A stretch of 64,000 nt of DNA from Setaria digitata (Eukaryota > Nematoda > Chromadorea > Rhabditida > Setariidae), in the NCBI GenBank assembly GCA_003640385.1, contig RCAB01000346.1, forward strand, positions 1-64,000. Reading direction: 5' to 3'. Positions 12,016 to 22,704 of this stretch are shown one piece after another. The notes beneath the pieces are model-generated. The model worked only from the letters and a program-made list of their open reading frames with translations. It ran no database searches and was not told the origin of the DNA. Within the stretch, counting starts at the first letter, position 1. Each line of letters begins with the position of its first letter. The position numbers and the translations under genes were made by a program.

Positions 12016-12991
12016 ATGTCTCGAGAAATTATCTTTTTCATCGGTATCTTAGCAGGTAATGCTTTTGTTAAATGCTTGATGGGATCCGTAGATAGGCTGA
12101 GGCTGAATGATTCGTGTAGCATGGCGGCTAAGAGAGTTAGCTACTTTCGTCGCGGAGGGGAAGGGTTCGGTCCCTAATCAGGTTGGTAAAGTCACTGCAG
12201 CAGTGGCTGACACTTTGTCATCCCTTTACTTGTCAAGCCACTACTTTTGGTTTTTCTTGATGGAAAATAATGATAGTTTATTACAACGCAATGCAAATTC
12301 ATTTGGAAACAGAAAATCTCTCATCACAGTCATTTCAGTTGCAAATTGTCAGATTTGTTGCCTTAATTGTTATTGTCCAAGGAGAACAGCGGCAACGCAA
12401 GGTGGAATTCCTGGACCCATTTACATCATTTTACCGAGATATGCATTTGACGGATTCAGTGGTCTCGGAGGACTGGGAGCTCTTGGCGGATTCGGAGGAC
12501 TAGGAAGCAGTTGTAAGTGAAATTATGACCGATCATACTAACGTTGCCGGAACTATTTTGCATTTACAGCCTTATATCAGATAAAAACAACCATTGTAAA
12601 AGCTTATTTTTTGGTCCGGTTATTTATCGTTATGTCAAAACGACAGAGCGATATTTCCAAAGTTGAATACCAGAAATATATTTTTAAGACTGTTTACTAA
12701 AAGCTGTCACAAGTGTCCAGCCGAATTCCACTAAGGATAATTTTATTTAATTAAAAACCGGTAGCCCTATAGAACTTTTCGTTTCTGTAAAAAACGAAAT
12801 GTGACGACATTACCAGGAAGTGTCAACACAAAAAGTATTGTTTAGTGCAAAAAAGGGCAATATTTAGAAGCATGGGCCATCCGCAGAAATGAAACGCTTC
12901 AACTGTTTCAGATGGACCAGCAGTAAATGGCTTGTGCCCAATTGGAGTTAACATCGGTGGCCAATGTTATGCAATGGGGCTGACTGGCTGA
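12016..12991 (+). CDS. Small secreted peptide, paralogue 2, Cys- and Gly-rich
   Basis: Exons 12016-12055, 12339-12512 and 12912-12991, both introns in phase 1, giving 97 aa. Exon 1 is a signal peptide (MSREIIFFIGILA). Exon 2 begins with a cysteine cluster (CQICCLNCYC, five Cys in ten residues), then a proline/aromatic stretch, then a glycine-rich run (GLGGLGALGGFGGLG). Exon 3 encodes YGPAVNGLCPIGVNIGGQC and ends at the TGA at 12989. Splice sites are strong: TTTCAG before exons 2 and 3, and GTAAGT after exon 2. The Cys cluster is unique to this copy, while the glycine-rich part is echoed in paralogue 1. The product is predicted to be secreted and possibly disulphide-bonded. Function is unknown. 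Confidence 0.8.
12108..12190 (+). repeat. Candidate tRNA-derived SINE fragment
   Basis: In intron 1 of paralogue 2. An A-box-like TAGCATGGCGGCTAAGAG is followed about 40 nt later by a B-box-like GGGTTCGGTCCC. The T arm AGGG-TTCGGT-CCCT can pair, but no complete cloverleaf forms. The region is locally GC-richer than its surroundings. It resembles the candidate at 18.4 kb in its B-box flank (TTCRGTYCCTAAT). Confidence 0.4.
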
Positions 12992-14219
12992 TGTGACTTT
13001 CAAATCGAGAGAATTTCTCACTTCTGGAAGAATTTAATCTTTTAATTCCTCGCATAGTTTATGCATAAATGGAAATTTTCGAATTGAGAAAAGAAACCAA
13101 AAATTCCACAAACCTTTTGAAAAACACTTTTAAGCTTTTTCCAAGTTTGGGAGAAAAAAGAAATCCTCATATTTTCAAGTAACATGAAGTCCGTAACAAA
13201 AAACCAGTTCCTTCGTTGAACGTCCAATAATTGCGAAATGATAGAAGCGAAATTCTTCTAATATTAAGAAGAAAATTAAGCATTACACAATTTTTCCGGT
13301 TGTTCGTTTGAGGAAAAAATGGCAGTTAGCTTTAAAATGAGCCCGGGTCCATATTTTTCTTTTAATTTTAGATTTTGCACTTTAAAATGGAGGAAATTTC
13401 GAAATTCAATTTTCTTTAGAGATTTTAGAAACAAATTAAAATTTTAGTTTTGTCATACCGTTGCCTTCAGCACTTGATGATGTGTACATATTATTTTACC
13501 CTCCCAATGTATACATTTCTCAAATCGATGAAGTTGCTGATGAATAAGTAAAGAAGGTAGAAGTGAAGCACTTGATGGAAAGTTTTTGAAGCAAACAATA
13601 AGTGAATGAATTTCACATTTCTATTTACTCTTCATTCTCCATGCGAAATTCTAGAATTATTTAGTATTATCATTATGAATTCCAAACAAAATCTTTGTCC
13701 ATTAGCAAATGATAACTGTCATCAATAGATTTAATTAAACTCTTAAAAGTCTGGAACTGATGGGTAAGACTTTGATCTTAGATACTGCACTGACACATAA
13801 TATCTTGAAGGTTCGGTGTCTTAATGATTTGTCACAAATTTGAGAAAGATGATTCCTTTTGAAATAGAAAAGAAAAGTTTATGAACTTGATCAAGAGTGA
13901 AATGAGGGAAATGAGTGAAAAGGACAAAATAATGAAATTGCACTGTAGTGTTTACGTAACCTTTTAGCCAGTTTTTTTCTTATTCATTCTGCCACTTTGA
14001 TGCAAAAGAGTTTCAAATTGTCAGCTTCTGGTTTTTAATTTAATAAAAATGATGTAGCACCAGTAGGTGGTACAAAATCTGTAATATTTGTCTTGTACCA
14101 GTAATATGCCAACCTACTTCACATTGCTGATTATGGCACTCTAACCAGTAGAGTCCTAATATAAGTGAGGTGAGTATGGATCATCCATCAGTCACATGTT
14201 TCAGCGCTAATCTTCAAGC
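12992..14219. other. Intergenic, no gene seen
   Basis: Spacer between peptide genes 2 and 3. AT-rich, with no motif match to the peptide family and no convincing exon. Confidence 0.5.
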
Positions 14220-14953
14220 ATGATTAAACTTCTTATTTTATTTGCTTTGCTCCATACAGGTAATCATCCATTCAACTGAATTTTCTTTAACATTTCCGAA
14301 TTTATAATTCCCAGGTAAGCAAAACGTTTCACACCACTGTCATTTGACTGGAAGTTCCGATTCGATCACTGCACAAAATTAGAAATGCTTTAGGAATTGC
14401 TAATTATCACCTTTATTTGCGGTTCTGAAAGCTGTAGTCTCGCATAAGATAGAGAGCAACCGGAGAGACAGTTCCCGTTAACTGGGAGGAGGTATTTTAT
14501 TAGTTTATTCAGTACATGGAAATCTTCGGTGGAAAACGAAAAACATGGCGAAAATTCATACCTAGTCACAGATGAAAGGAAAAAATCAAAACTTTCTATA
14601 AGCATAGCTAGATAAAAAGCTTTTGGACTGGTAACAAGTTTCCAAAAAATTGATTAACTGTTGGATTTTGAGCTCTTTGCATTTATAAAAACTTCACAGA
14701 AACATTCTTTACAGCGACCCAATTTTTTTGCTGCTCATATGGAAGAGGATGGAGCAATTACTATCCTTCTAACTTCCCTTCTTTTAACCAACGACCTTCA
14801 GCAGTGAATTGTAAGTGATTGTGCTCAACATTAAAATTATATGAAATTTGATAAAATACCACTTATGATCTTAATTTAGATGGTCCAGCGGTAAACGGGC
14901 AATGCCCAGTTGGCTATAACATCAACGGTCGATGTTACGCTGCAGTTGGATAA
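14220..14953 (+). CDS. Small secreted peptide, paralogue 3
   Basis: Exons 14220-14259, 14715-14810 and 14880-14953, both introns in phase 1, giving 69 aa. Exon 1 is a 13-residue hydrophobic signal segment (MIKLLILFALLHT), and cleavage probably falls just after it. Exon 2 is short and aromatic/Asn-rich (FCCSYGRGWSNYYPSNF) and lacks the glycine run of the other copies. Exon 3 encodes YGPAVNGQCPVGYNINGRC then YAAVG and the TAA at 14951. Intron 2 is only 69 nt. Exon 1 is exactly 40 nt, as in paralogue 2. The conserved last exon and conserved phases make this the best-supported evidence of tandem duplication. The product is probably exported and its role is unknown. Confidence 0.8.
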
Positions 14954-15980
14954 TCTGTTATCAATTCATTGTCTGAAATCACACCTTTCTGGTAAAAGTT
15001 TGTTGCAACGAACGTCAACGATTAATAAAGCTTGAAATCTTTGTCGATGAAACTCAGTTCTGACACACTTTCAGGCTGTTCATATTTGTTCAGGGAAACA
15101 AAACCTGAACTGCAGACATTTCAGCGACTTACATTTAACGCACTGATCCCTAAAACTATCTAAAACAGACTCAATTATGTATTGTTACCTGGGTAATTAC
15201 AGGATTTCGATTTAATGTGCCTTAGCCGTTATGTATCTGTAAAACCAACTTCCTGCTTTTTCATAACCACATCAAAATGCATCAGTCTGACATTTCAAGG
15301 ATTTTCAAATTGTTATTCCATTTATTTAAATGACAGAAACACTGAATCCCACGACAAATTTAATCAATCAACAAAACAGTAAAACATTGGAAACCTAATG
15401 CAGCATGCAAAAATCGCAAACAAATTAGTCAGTAAAAATAACCCTGCTTCATTCATTAACAAGAGGTTTAATAATACAAAGCATTGGAGAATTCCATGCC
15501 ATTCTAGTTTTTAAGAAAAAATATTTTCTAAGAAAATTTTCCCATCCATAATTTCAATTTAGGTAAAATTAAGAGAATTCTTACAGATTATGAAATAAAG
15601 GAAACATGTAGGTGAGAAGTTATTATGACTAATTATTATTGTTTAGTCGTTTTCACTCATTTTCATATCAGTGACCAGATATCATGGAATGACTTTCTAT
15701 TCAGCAGATTCGAATTCGTCACTACCATCATGCCCAGTCCTAATACACAATTCATGTAAATCTGGACAAAAAATTCTTTTAATCGATAAATCATGTACGC
15801 TTCTTTTCTTAAAAATTCAGTGATGTAAAAAAAGTCAGTCGTTGACAAAAAGTCCCAAAACACTGCTAAATAATTAAGAACATATATATTTCGATGCTGA
15901 ATAATGAAAGGACCTTCTACAACCTTGAAAACATTGTCAAAACCGTGTTAGAAAATATCACGCTCATTTTGATATGAGGC
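14954..15980. other. Intergenic, no gene seen
   Basis: Converging ends of the plus-strand peptide cluster and the minus-strand DBR1 gene. No exon, repeat or RNA recognised. Confidence 0.5.
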
Positions 15981-18900
15981 CTACCTTTCCCCACTGTCAT
16001 CAGTCGCACTAGATGAACTTTCCTTAGAAGCATCAGTATTTGTAAAAGCAGCTGTCTTCAGATTTTCCAATAATAATGAATTACCCACTGGATTACGATC
16101 AATAATAAAATCACTTGCATCATCGAAATCCTGAATATTCTATCGCACGCATTAACCAAAAATTCGTCCACCGAAGAAAAGACAAAAACACCATGAAATA
16201 GTTCTAGTTTTAGAATTTTTAAAATCGCCTCGGTTCTATATATATAGAACTAGAATATATATATATATATATATATATATACTTGTAATAATATCAAGCA
16301 ATCATATATGATCATATATGATTGCTTGATATTATTACAAGTTAAAAATTAAAAATACTAGTGTCATAAAATCTGAACAATATAAGGTGTGAGTTCAGAT
16401 GCAAGAGCTTACAGTGACCCCAAGATCGGAAATGTTTCCTAATAAGCACCTGAAAAAATCCCTAAGGAACTTGTCAATCCACTGGAGAGCAATAAGCAAA
16501 ATTAGTTGACGAAAATGAAACTTATAAAACCTAAAACTGTTACATCTTTTTCCTTATGAGCCTTGCTTTTCCCAACGACACCTTCCGAACTGTTATTTTT
16601 GTTCATGTAATATGGAGTACCAAGTCCATCCAACGTGAGCGAACAGAGCATTTCATTTAAATCGTTGATTCCAAGTTTTGTACAGAATTCTGCAGACTGA
16701 GGATTCCTATAAAAAGAATATATCCCACAAAAATTTCACTAAATGCTCTGATTTTCTGACAATCTATTAAGGATAGAGGAACTCTTCCACCATAAAAGGT
16801 ACTGGATTTTGAAATAAGCGAGGAATGGGACTGTACGACGTGACAGGAAAAGATTAAAATTGTCACTGCAAAGGAACGATTGCTGCTGTTCGGAAAATTC
16901 GTTCAAATCTTTGGGTTATTACTAAAGACAGTATAATTTTACATCTCTTTTATTATTAAAGGTACAAAGCGATTTTATACTCCTCTCTTACAGGACCTTT
17001 GTCAGTTGACGAACTTTCACGGAACTCTGAACCTAACATTCCCAAGAAAAACTTCGATTTCTCTGTAAAAATATTTTAATTATTCGCAGACTAATATCTG
17101 ATGAACCCACTTATAATACAATTCCTGGGAAATATCATCCGCTCCACTCGACTTGTATGGCCATGCCGTCATCCTAAAATTCATTGGAATTGTGAAATCC
17201 CCGCCATAGATTTGCTGTACTTCTGCCAGTTCTTCTTTTGTCGGTCTGAAGTCCCATCGCTCACCACGAGTATGTTGTGATGGCATATACATTTCCTAGG
17301 AAAAAAAAAACTGTTCTTGAATTCAAAATCTTAATTCAATCATAACTGATTTTATATCTACATCATAAGCAGCTACCATACATACAGCACAATATCATAG
17401 CTTACAACATCGAAAATAGTCAAAGCAAGGTCCCAATAAAAGAATCAAACAAAAATCCAAATTGTCTCTTGTTGTATCTAAGTCTATTAATCACGACTTT
17501 ACAGCAATTTAATCAAACAAAAATCTAAATTATCTCTTTTTTCAAGAAACTTTACTGAATTACTCCAACACCAACATAAGCCAAAATATACGAATACTGC
17601 TGTTAGTTTCAATAATACTTCCTTATTTTTTCAAAAAAAAAGACAAGTTACTTTTCTGTCTACGGATGTAAGCCCATCTGTTGCTCTCAGAATTGCCAAC
17701 CATGTTGGATCATACGACAAATTTAAAGGCGCATCTTGATCAACATCAAATTCCAGAGCCTAAAAAGTGATCAGAAACACTTATCTGGGAGCCTGACGAA
17801 TCAAATAAAAATCACGAAGGAGTATAGCTACCAGACAACATTAGTTACTGCTCCACATACCATGGTTTTTCTTTTTTTTTTTTTAGAAAAAGCAAAATTC
17901 TTTTTTATTCAATGCATCCGCAATTTTTGCGTCAAGAAACTGCGATGACAGAACCGAGGAAATATCAAAAAGTTGTTCACTAAAAAATCGATGTTTACTG
18001 ATGTTTCAATTTAAGTTATTAACGCGAAAGGGAATATTACTTGCAAGAAATGTCTTCGGGGAAGTGGCTTATCTAATGATAGAAATTTGGTAGGTTCGAA
18101 ATCATTTTCAGGGTCATTTTTATTTGGATGTGGTACCAAAGCGACAAAAAAACAGTGTAAGTGTGCTGCCAACCAATAACGCGGCTTGAGTTCCTGCAAA
18201 TATAAAAGTCCTGTGAGAGTATTCGAAATGAATTGCCTTACCGTCGTTATACATAAACCTAGATAGATATCAGTACACGAAACAATGTACGCTCCTCAGG
18301 AAGGCAAAGGATTCTGCAAACTGCAAATCCTTCGTGGCAAGGAAGCAATACTTTTTAACCTTCGCACAATTCCAAATACGTCAAATGTGACGCACGGAAA
18401 ACCCGAATGAAGGTACCCATTAGGAACTGAACCAAATACTCCTGCTGTTACCACTACTACACCACTGATTTAGACCACTAGGCTCCCATCTCTATAAATT
18501 TACCTGGAAATCTAAAACCACTTTTCCCAAAGAATAAGAATCAATATAACAACAAAACCTAATCGACGTTTAGTTACAATACTCTATAATGTTATAGAAA
18601 TATCACAGTTCATCATCATCTTTATGACACCTACATGTAATAATGTCATTGAAGCAGGATTCCCAATCGTATTCTTTTTCAAATCTTCTTCAAAATATGG
18701 CTTTAACCTCAACAACTGCTTAACATCACCATAGTCAGTTATGCCTGCTGGCCAGTCATGTGTTACCATTATATCGATTGGTTGTTCTGAAGCAAAACCA
18801 CCGAAATTGTACAAAAAAAAAAGAAGAAGAAAAAAAAAAAAAAAAAAGACTGGAAAAAATGGCTGACATTGGTTAATTTCAAATAGTATAATGGTATTAA

Positions 18901-21055
18901 AAATCAGTCTGTTGTGTCTATTTTAAATATAATTTAGTAACATCACTATTAAGTAACATTAAAGTTTACATAAAGCGGGCAATTATGATAAAACTGTAGG
19001 TAAGAAAAAGAGTTAAAAACAGAATATATGATAATTTAGCACTGTAAAATTTGTCAGTTTTATTAAGGAGATCATAGCCTTTATATGCAAATCGGGAAAA
19101 TTCACATACCATTTAGATCCCTCGGTTTCAATTGCTTTAAACGAAACATATCGATGGAACGTACATGATAAATGGAAACAACTGCACTATAATTAGTAAA
19201 TGGTGGTCGTTCCCAATGACCTTGAATAAAAAAAAAAAATCAGAATCACCAAACAGGCCACAGTATCAATTTAAGATCCTCGAAACATGATTTTTCATAA
19301 CATGTATATGTTAAAGTAATTAAATTTAAACTGAACTGCCTCTATAATTTCGGATGAAGAAGAATCACATAAAGGAAGTGAGAATACTAAGATCACAAAA
19401 ACCGTTTACTCATATTGTAATCATTCTTATTATAGATTCCAGAGAGGCCAGCTATTCGCAACCCTGCAAATCGTACAACAGATGCATGTCCCAAATAAAA
19501 AATTTTAGGAGCAACCCAACCGCCATACGGTAATTCCTGCAGATATCCTGATGCTTCATGATTCCCTCCAATGAAAATTGTTAATACTGGTGCCTCCTGA
19601 AACAAAAATGTGCACGATTCTCAATATTTCTGACAACTTGTTTCAAATTTTATACACCACACATTACCGCAGGTGGATAGTAGAACTTATTCACGGTTTA
19701 ATGGCATCGATTTAAAAAAAACACTCCTATATGAAGAAAGTAGTAATAGATTAATTGTTTTTATTAACAATATCATTATAAGAGATTGTAGTATTTGGAA
19801 CTTACTAATTCGCCTGAGTAATAACGATGAAAGCATTGCAGATGTCGATATTTCTTAGGTGCATGCATATGCTTTAGATCACCACAATTCCGAACTGCCT
19901 GCGAAAAAAAAATTACCTTCTCGAGAAGAAATAAACAAAGAAAACTCTGGCTGACTAAATCGATGAAACCAATTTAGTCAGAATAGTGAGTATTCGTTTA
20001 CTGCAGAAAAGTAATGGTAAAAAAAGTTTGACTAAAACTTCAAAAAACTTAAGATTTTTCGACAGATTCCTTTGTATCTTCATCATCTAGTGATTATAAA
20101 TACTACGTACTACATGACCACTTTTTTAGTGGAAATGACAAGCTGAGAGTACAAAACCATTAATCAATACTTTTCGTAAGTCGTGTAGGTAAATCAGTCG
20201 GTAGAGCGAGGAACAACCCATGTAGTCCAAGGAATGCAATAATGGAAAAGCTTATATGTGTATCTAATGATATACTAATCCATTCCTCGGTACATTATGG
20301 AAGAAAATCTCAATGTTAATATAGCATAACTTTCTACTACTAAAGAAGAACAGGAAACAAAAGTTGCATCTTATTGCAAAATGAACAAACCTCATAGTCA
20401 CCGCAACTAATGAGCAAATCGAATTTATAGCCCTCTCTTCGTTCGATTTCCGCCATTGTAGCATAAATTTTATCCATTTCGCCATGTGAACAACCAGCAA
20501 CTGCTGCAGAATTCACTTTTAGGCAAATAGTACCAAAATATGAGGGTTACACGAATTTAGACCCAACAGATTACACATTCCTCACTGAATTACTTACTAT
20601 CTGCCTCTTACAAAAGAGCATTTCTTGCAACAGATGAGCCTATCTCAAAATATACTGAAATGTGTATAAAACAAGCATGCCGAATCTCTTTTTCAATAAA
20701 ATGGCAATAATTTTTTCAGGTAAATCTGAACTTTCACAAAGAATATTCTTCTGTTTTATTCATCTTTTGTTTTGTTTTGTCTATCTATCACAGTAAAACA
20801 TTACTGCAACTATTTCCACTTCGCCATGACGTGTAAAACAACAAGAATTTCGCCTTTTACCTCATATTGAAACAAGTTAAGAACCATATCCATGAACTGT
20901 TCTTCTTCTATATGATGGTACTTACCAATGTGAATTTTACGGCTCAGCTTCCGTCGCTTAGAAGATTCGACATGAGCTGGATTCGAAGCTGATGACGTGG
21001 ATGGATCTTCGGAGGATAACGTTGAGTCATCATACGGTTTTGATTTTGCAGCCAT
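15981..21055 (-). CDS. dbr-1: RNA lariat debranching enzyme DBR1
   Basis: Hydrolyses the 2'-5' branch of excised intron lariats in the nucleus. Eleven exons join in phase to 514 aa: 20926-21055, 20391-20503, 19806-19898, 19410-19596, 19110-19220, 18635-18786, 18041-18193, 17652-17759, 17111-17295, 16544-16706 and 15981-16130. All metallophosphoesterase residues of the family are present: C48 and H50 (VAGCSHGE), D79 (SCGDYE), N124/H125 (GGNHEAS), H221 (THDWP), and H273/H275 (AHLH). [12 protein letters not shown] and [16 protein letters not shown] are near-identical to animal DBR1, and the NPQSAEFC block follows. The human protein starts at the VAVAGC strand. Here exon 1 adds 43 residues, serine-rich with a basic SKRRKLSRK that could be a nuclear localisation signal. 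The acidic/serine tail after about residue 420 is shorter than in human. The join from exon 9 uses AA|GTGGGT. Confidence 0.93.
16233..16280. repeat. (AT)n microsatellite with an 18-bp palindrome
   Basis: gttctatatatatagaac (16233-16250) is a perfect palindrome. An AT run at 16255-16280 follows and directly abuts the 62-bp palindrome. Confidence 0.9.
16281..16342. repeat. Perfect 62-bp palindrome (hairpin) in the last DBR1 intron
   Basis: Two 31-nt arms with no spacer. The left arm starts acttgtaataatatcaagca and the right arm is its exact reverse complement, ending at 16342. It lies in the 413-nt intron between the last two DBR1 exons. Transcribed from either strand it would form a 31-bp hairpin with no loop bases beyond those forced by geometry. 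It may be a MITE remnant, a fold-back element or a hairpin RNA source. Confidence 0.95.
17443..17540. repeat. Diverged direct repeat in a DBR1 intron
   Basis: aatcaaacaaaaatcYaaat followed by tRtctctt occurs twice, about 67 bp apart, with two base differences. Confidence 0.6.
18400..18492 (-). repeat. Candidate tRNA-derived SINE
   Basis: On the minus strand an A-box-like GCCTAGTGGTCTAAATC (plus 18469-18485) is followed about 40 nt later by the B box GGTTCAGTTCC (plus 18423-18433). The spacing fits a tRNA-type pol III promoter, but the acceptor stem does not pair, so it is not a functional tRNA. It lies within a DBR1 intron. Confidence 0.45.
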
Positions 21056-21170
21056 GATTACCGTCGCAAGTGATAACAAAACAATCTCTGTAAATAAATA
21101 TATGAAATAACACATGGAATCAAATATTTGTACACATATAAAACAACCAGCATATTTATCTATCACAGCT

Positions 21171-21400
21171 TCACAGGATTATCAAACGAGGTTCTTTTGA
21201 GAAACTGGTCCAGAGAGTGAAGTTGTGATAATCAATGCTGTTGAAGCTATGGGAATCAGCACTTAATGAAGCAGATCGCCCCGTATTAAGATTTTCAGCA
21301 AGTGGAACATGAAAAGATGATTTATTGACCAAATAAAGATAAATACAAGTGCCAGCGAAAATCACCAGAATGTTTAAAATTCTGTGTTTTACCGAAATTG
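21171..21400 (-). other. Unexplained open frame with a membrane segment
   Basis: Upstream of DBR1 on the same strand, a frame reads KHRILNILVIFAGTCIYLYL then a polar region (SADSHSFNSIDYHNFTLW) to a stop at 21171. It looks like a type II membrane anchor (basic, then hydrophobic, then polar), as in Golgi enzymes, but no catalytic domain follows and no ATG lies directly in front. It could be a lone exon, a gene fragment or chance. Confidence 0.25.
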
Positions 21401-21419
21401 CTGGATTAGGTGTACTTTT

Positions 21420-22704
21420 GAGGAATCAATAACTATTCTGGAATTAGGTCACAACACGTCTCATCAGTTACTTCAGATAGAAGAGATAGGCAAATGAAAA
21501 GCAGGTGCTTTTACATAATTCTAATACAACCGTACTAGAAATCTACCGCCCAATCAATCGCAAATACCGAAAGGTGGTCCAGAAACGGTAGGCAAATATG
21601 AAAGCCTCGTTACGCAAACACCTAATCCGAAGAAGGAGAACAGAAGTTTTCGTTGGAACCGGTAGAGATGTTCCCTCTGGTAGGGCTTTTGAATTGATTA
21701 TTTTGATCAATACTCAGTTAGTTGTTAAAAGAAATTGGCTAGCTGATCGGTTTTGCTATTCAGGCTCAAGGAGTTGGCTTTTCACTACAATGAGTGCCTC
21801 ATTCTGGCCCATTATACAATGACTTCATATGCCTACCTCTGAGTAACTTTTTAAGCGGATATGGCCTGATGTCCTGCGACCAAACCTCACATTCTTAATG
21901 ACTCTTCATGATACCACAATAAGATGTATTCTTAGATATTGCATGCAAAAGACCTAAATGCTGTATTTCACACTAAACAGCTGCGAAACAAAACTCATTA
22001 TTTTTGATTTAAAATTCTGCTGAGTACGTTATCAACTAGAGACAAATAATTTGCCCTTAAATCATAAGAACATCGAAGTTCCTACATTCTTTAGAGGACT
22101 ACTGAACATAACAAAAATTAATAATTTTAATAACTGAAATATTCATAAGCTGTTATCAACACCTACTATATTAAACTGTCAGCTAGAGCATATTCAGAGT
22201 GACACATCTCCTCAAAGTGACGATTTCTTGTATTACTGATCCATATTATATCCCTGAATAATCACAGTCCACACGGTTTCAAAAGAACAAATCTGTAAAT
22301 TATGAAATATTCTCTTTGATGTTTATTCAGTAGGAAACGACAAAGAGAGCAAGATATCACTTTATATACAAACTTAGGTACAAATTACATCACGAAGACG
22401 GGAAGAACCTAACTTTTTTAATTAACACCTCTGATCAAAAGAACAGCAACCGACTGCAATACAAATGAAACATCGAATGCTTTCGGTAGAAAGCTTTGTT
22501 CTCTTCCCATTGCCTATAATCAACTTCCAGTGGCATGTTTCTTTGATGCTGGAATCTGATTCAAAGAACAAAAAGTACATGCTTTCTCATCTTTGGACGT
22601 GTTTTGTGATGTCTTCAGAAAAAATGAAATACAGACCGAAGTATAAAAACATTCAAAGTATGGATGACATTAGTAAAGAAGTAACGAAACATCATTTCTT
22701 CATT
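21420..22704. other. Intergenic, no gene seen
   Basis: Upstream of DBR1 and downstream of the lectin gene stop at 22705. Short open frames on the plus strand have no splice or motif support. Confidence 0.5.

Noticed and set aside
12107..12520. A single 137-codon frame over intron 1 and exon 2 of peptide paralogue 2
   Set aside because: Its first part runs through the SINE-like intron; the spliced model with a signal-peptide exon matches the other two copies in exon size and phase.
20161..20230. A-box-like sequence (CAGTCGGTAGAGCG) and a similar patch near 33.0 kb
   Set aside because: No B box at the right distance and no cloverleaf; not enough for a tRNA or SINE call.
20264..20500. Alternative frame over DBR1 exon 2
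   Set aside because: The other frame gives the conserved [14 protein letters not shown] and SCGDYE motifs.
20810..20925. Read-through of the DBR1 first exon, with weak similarity ([10 protein letters not shown]) to the DBR1 catalytic start
   Set aside because: A strong GTAAGT donor ends the exon at 20926 and the join to exon 2 is in phase; the resemblance is too short to claim a duplicated exon.
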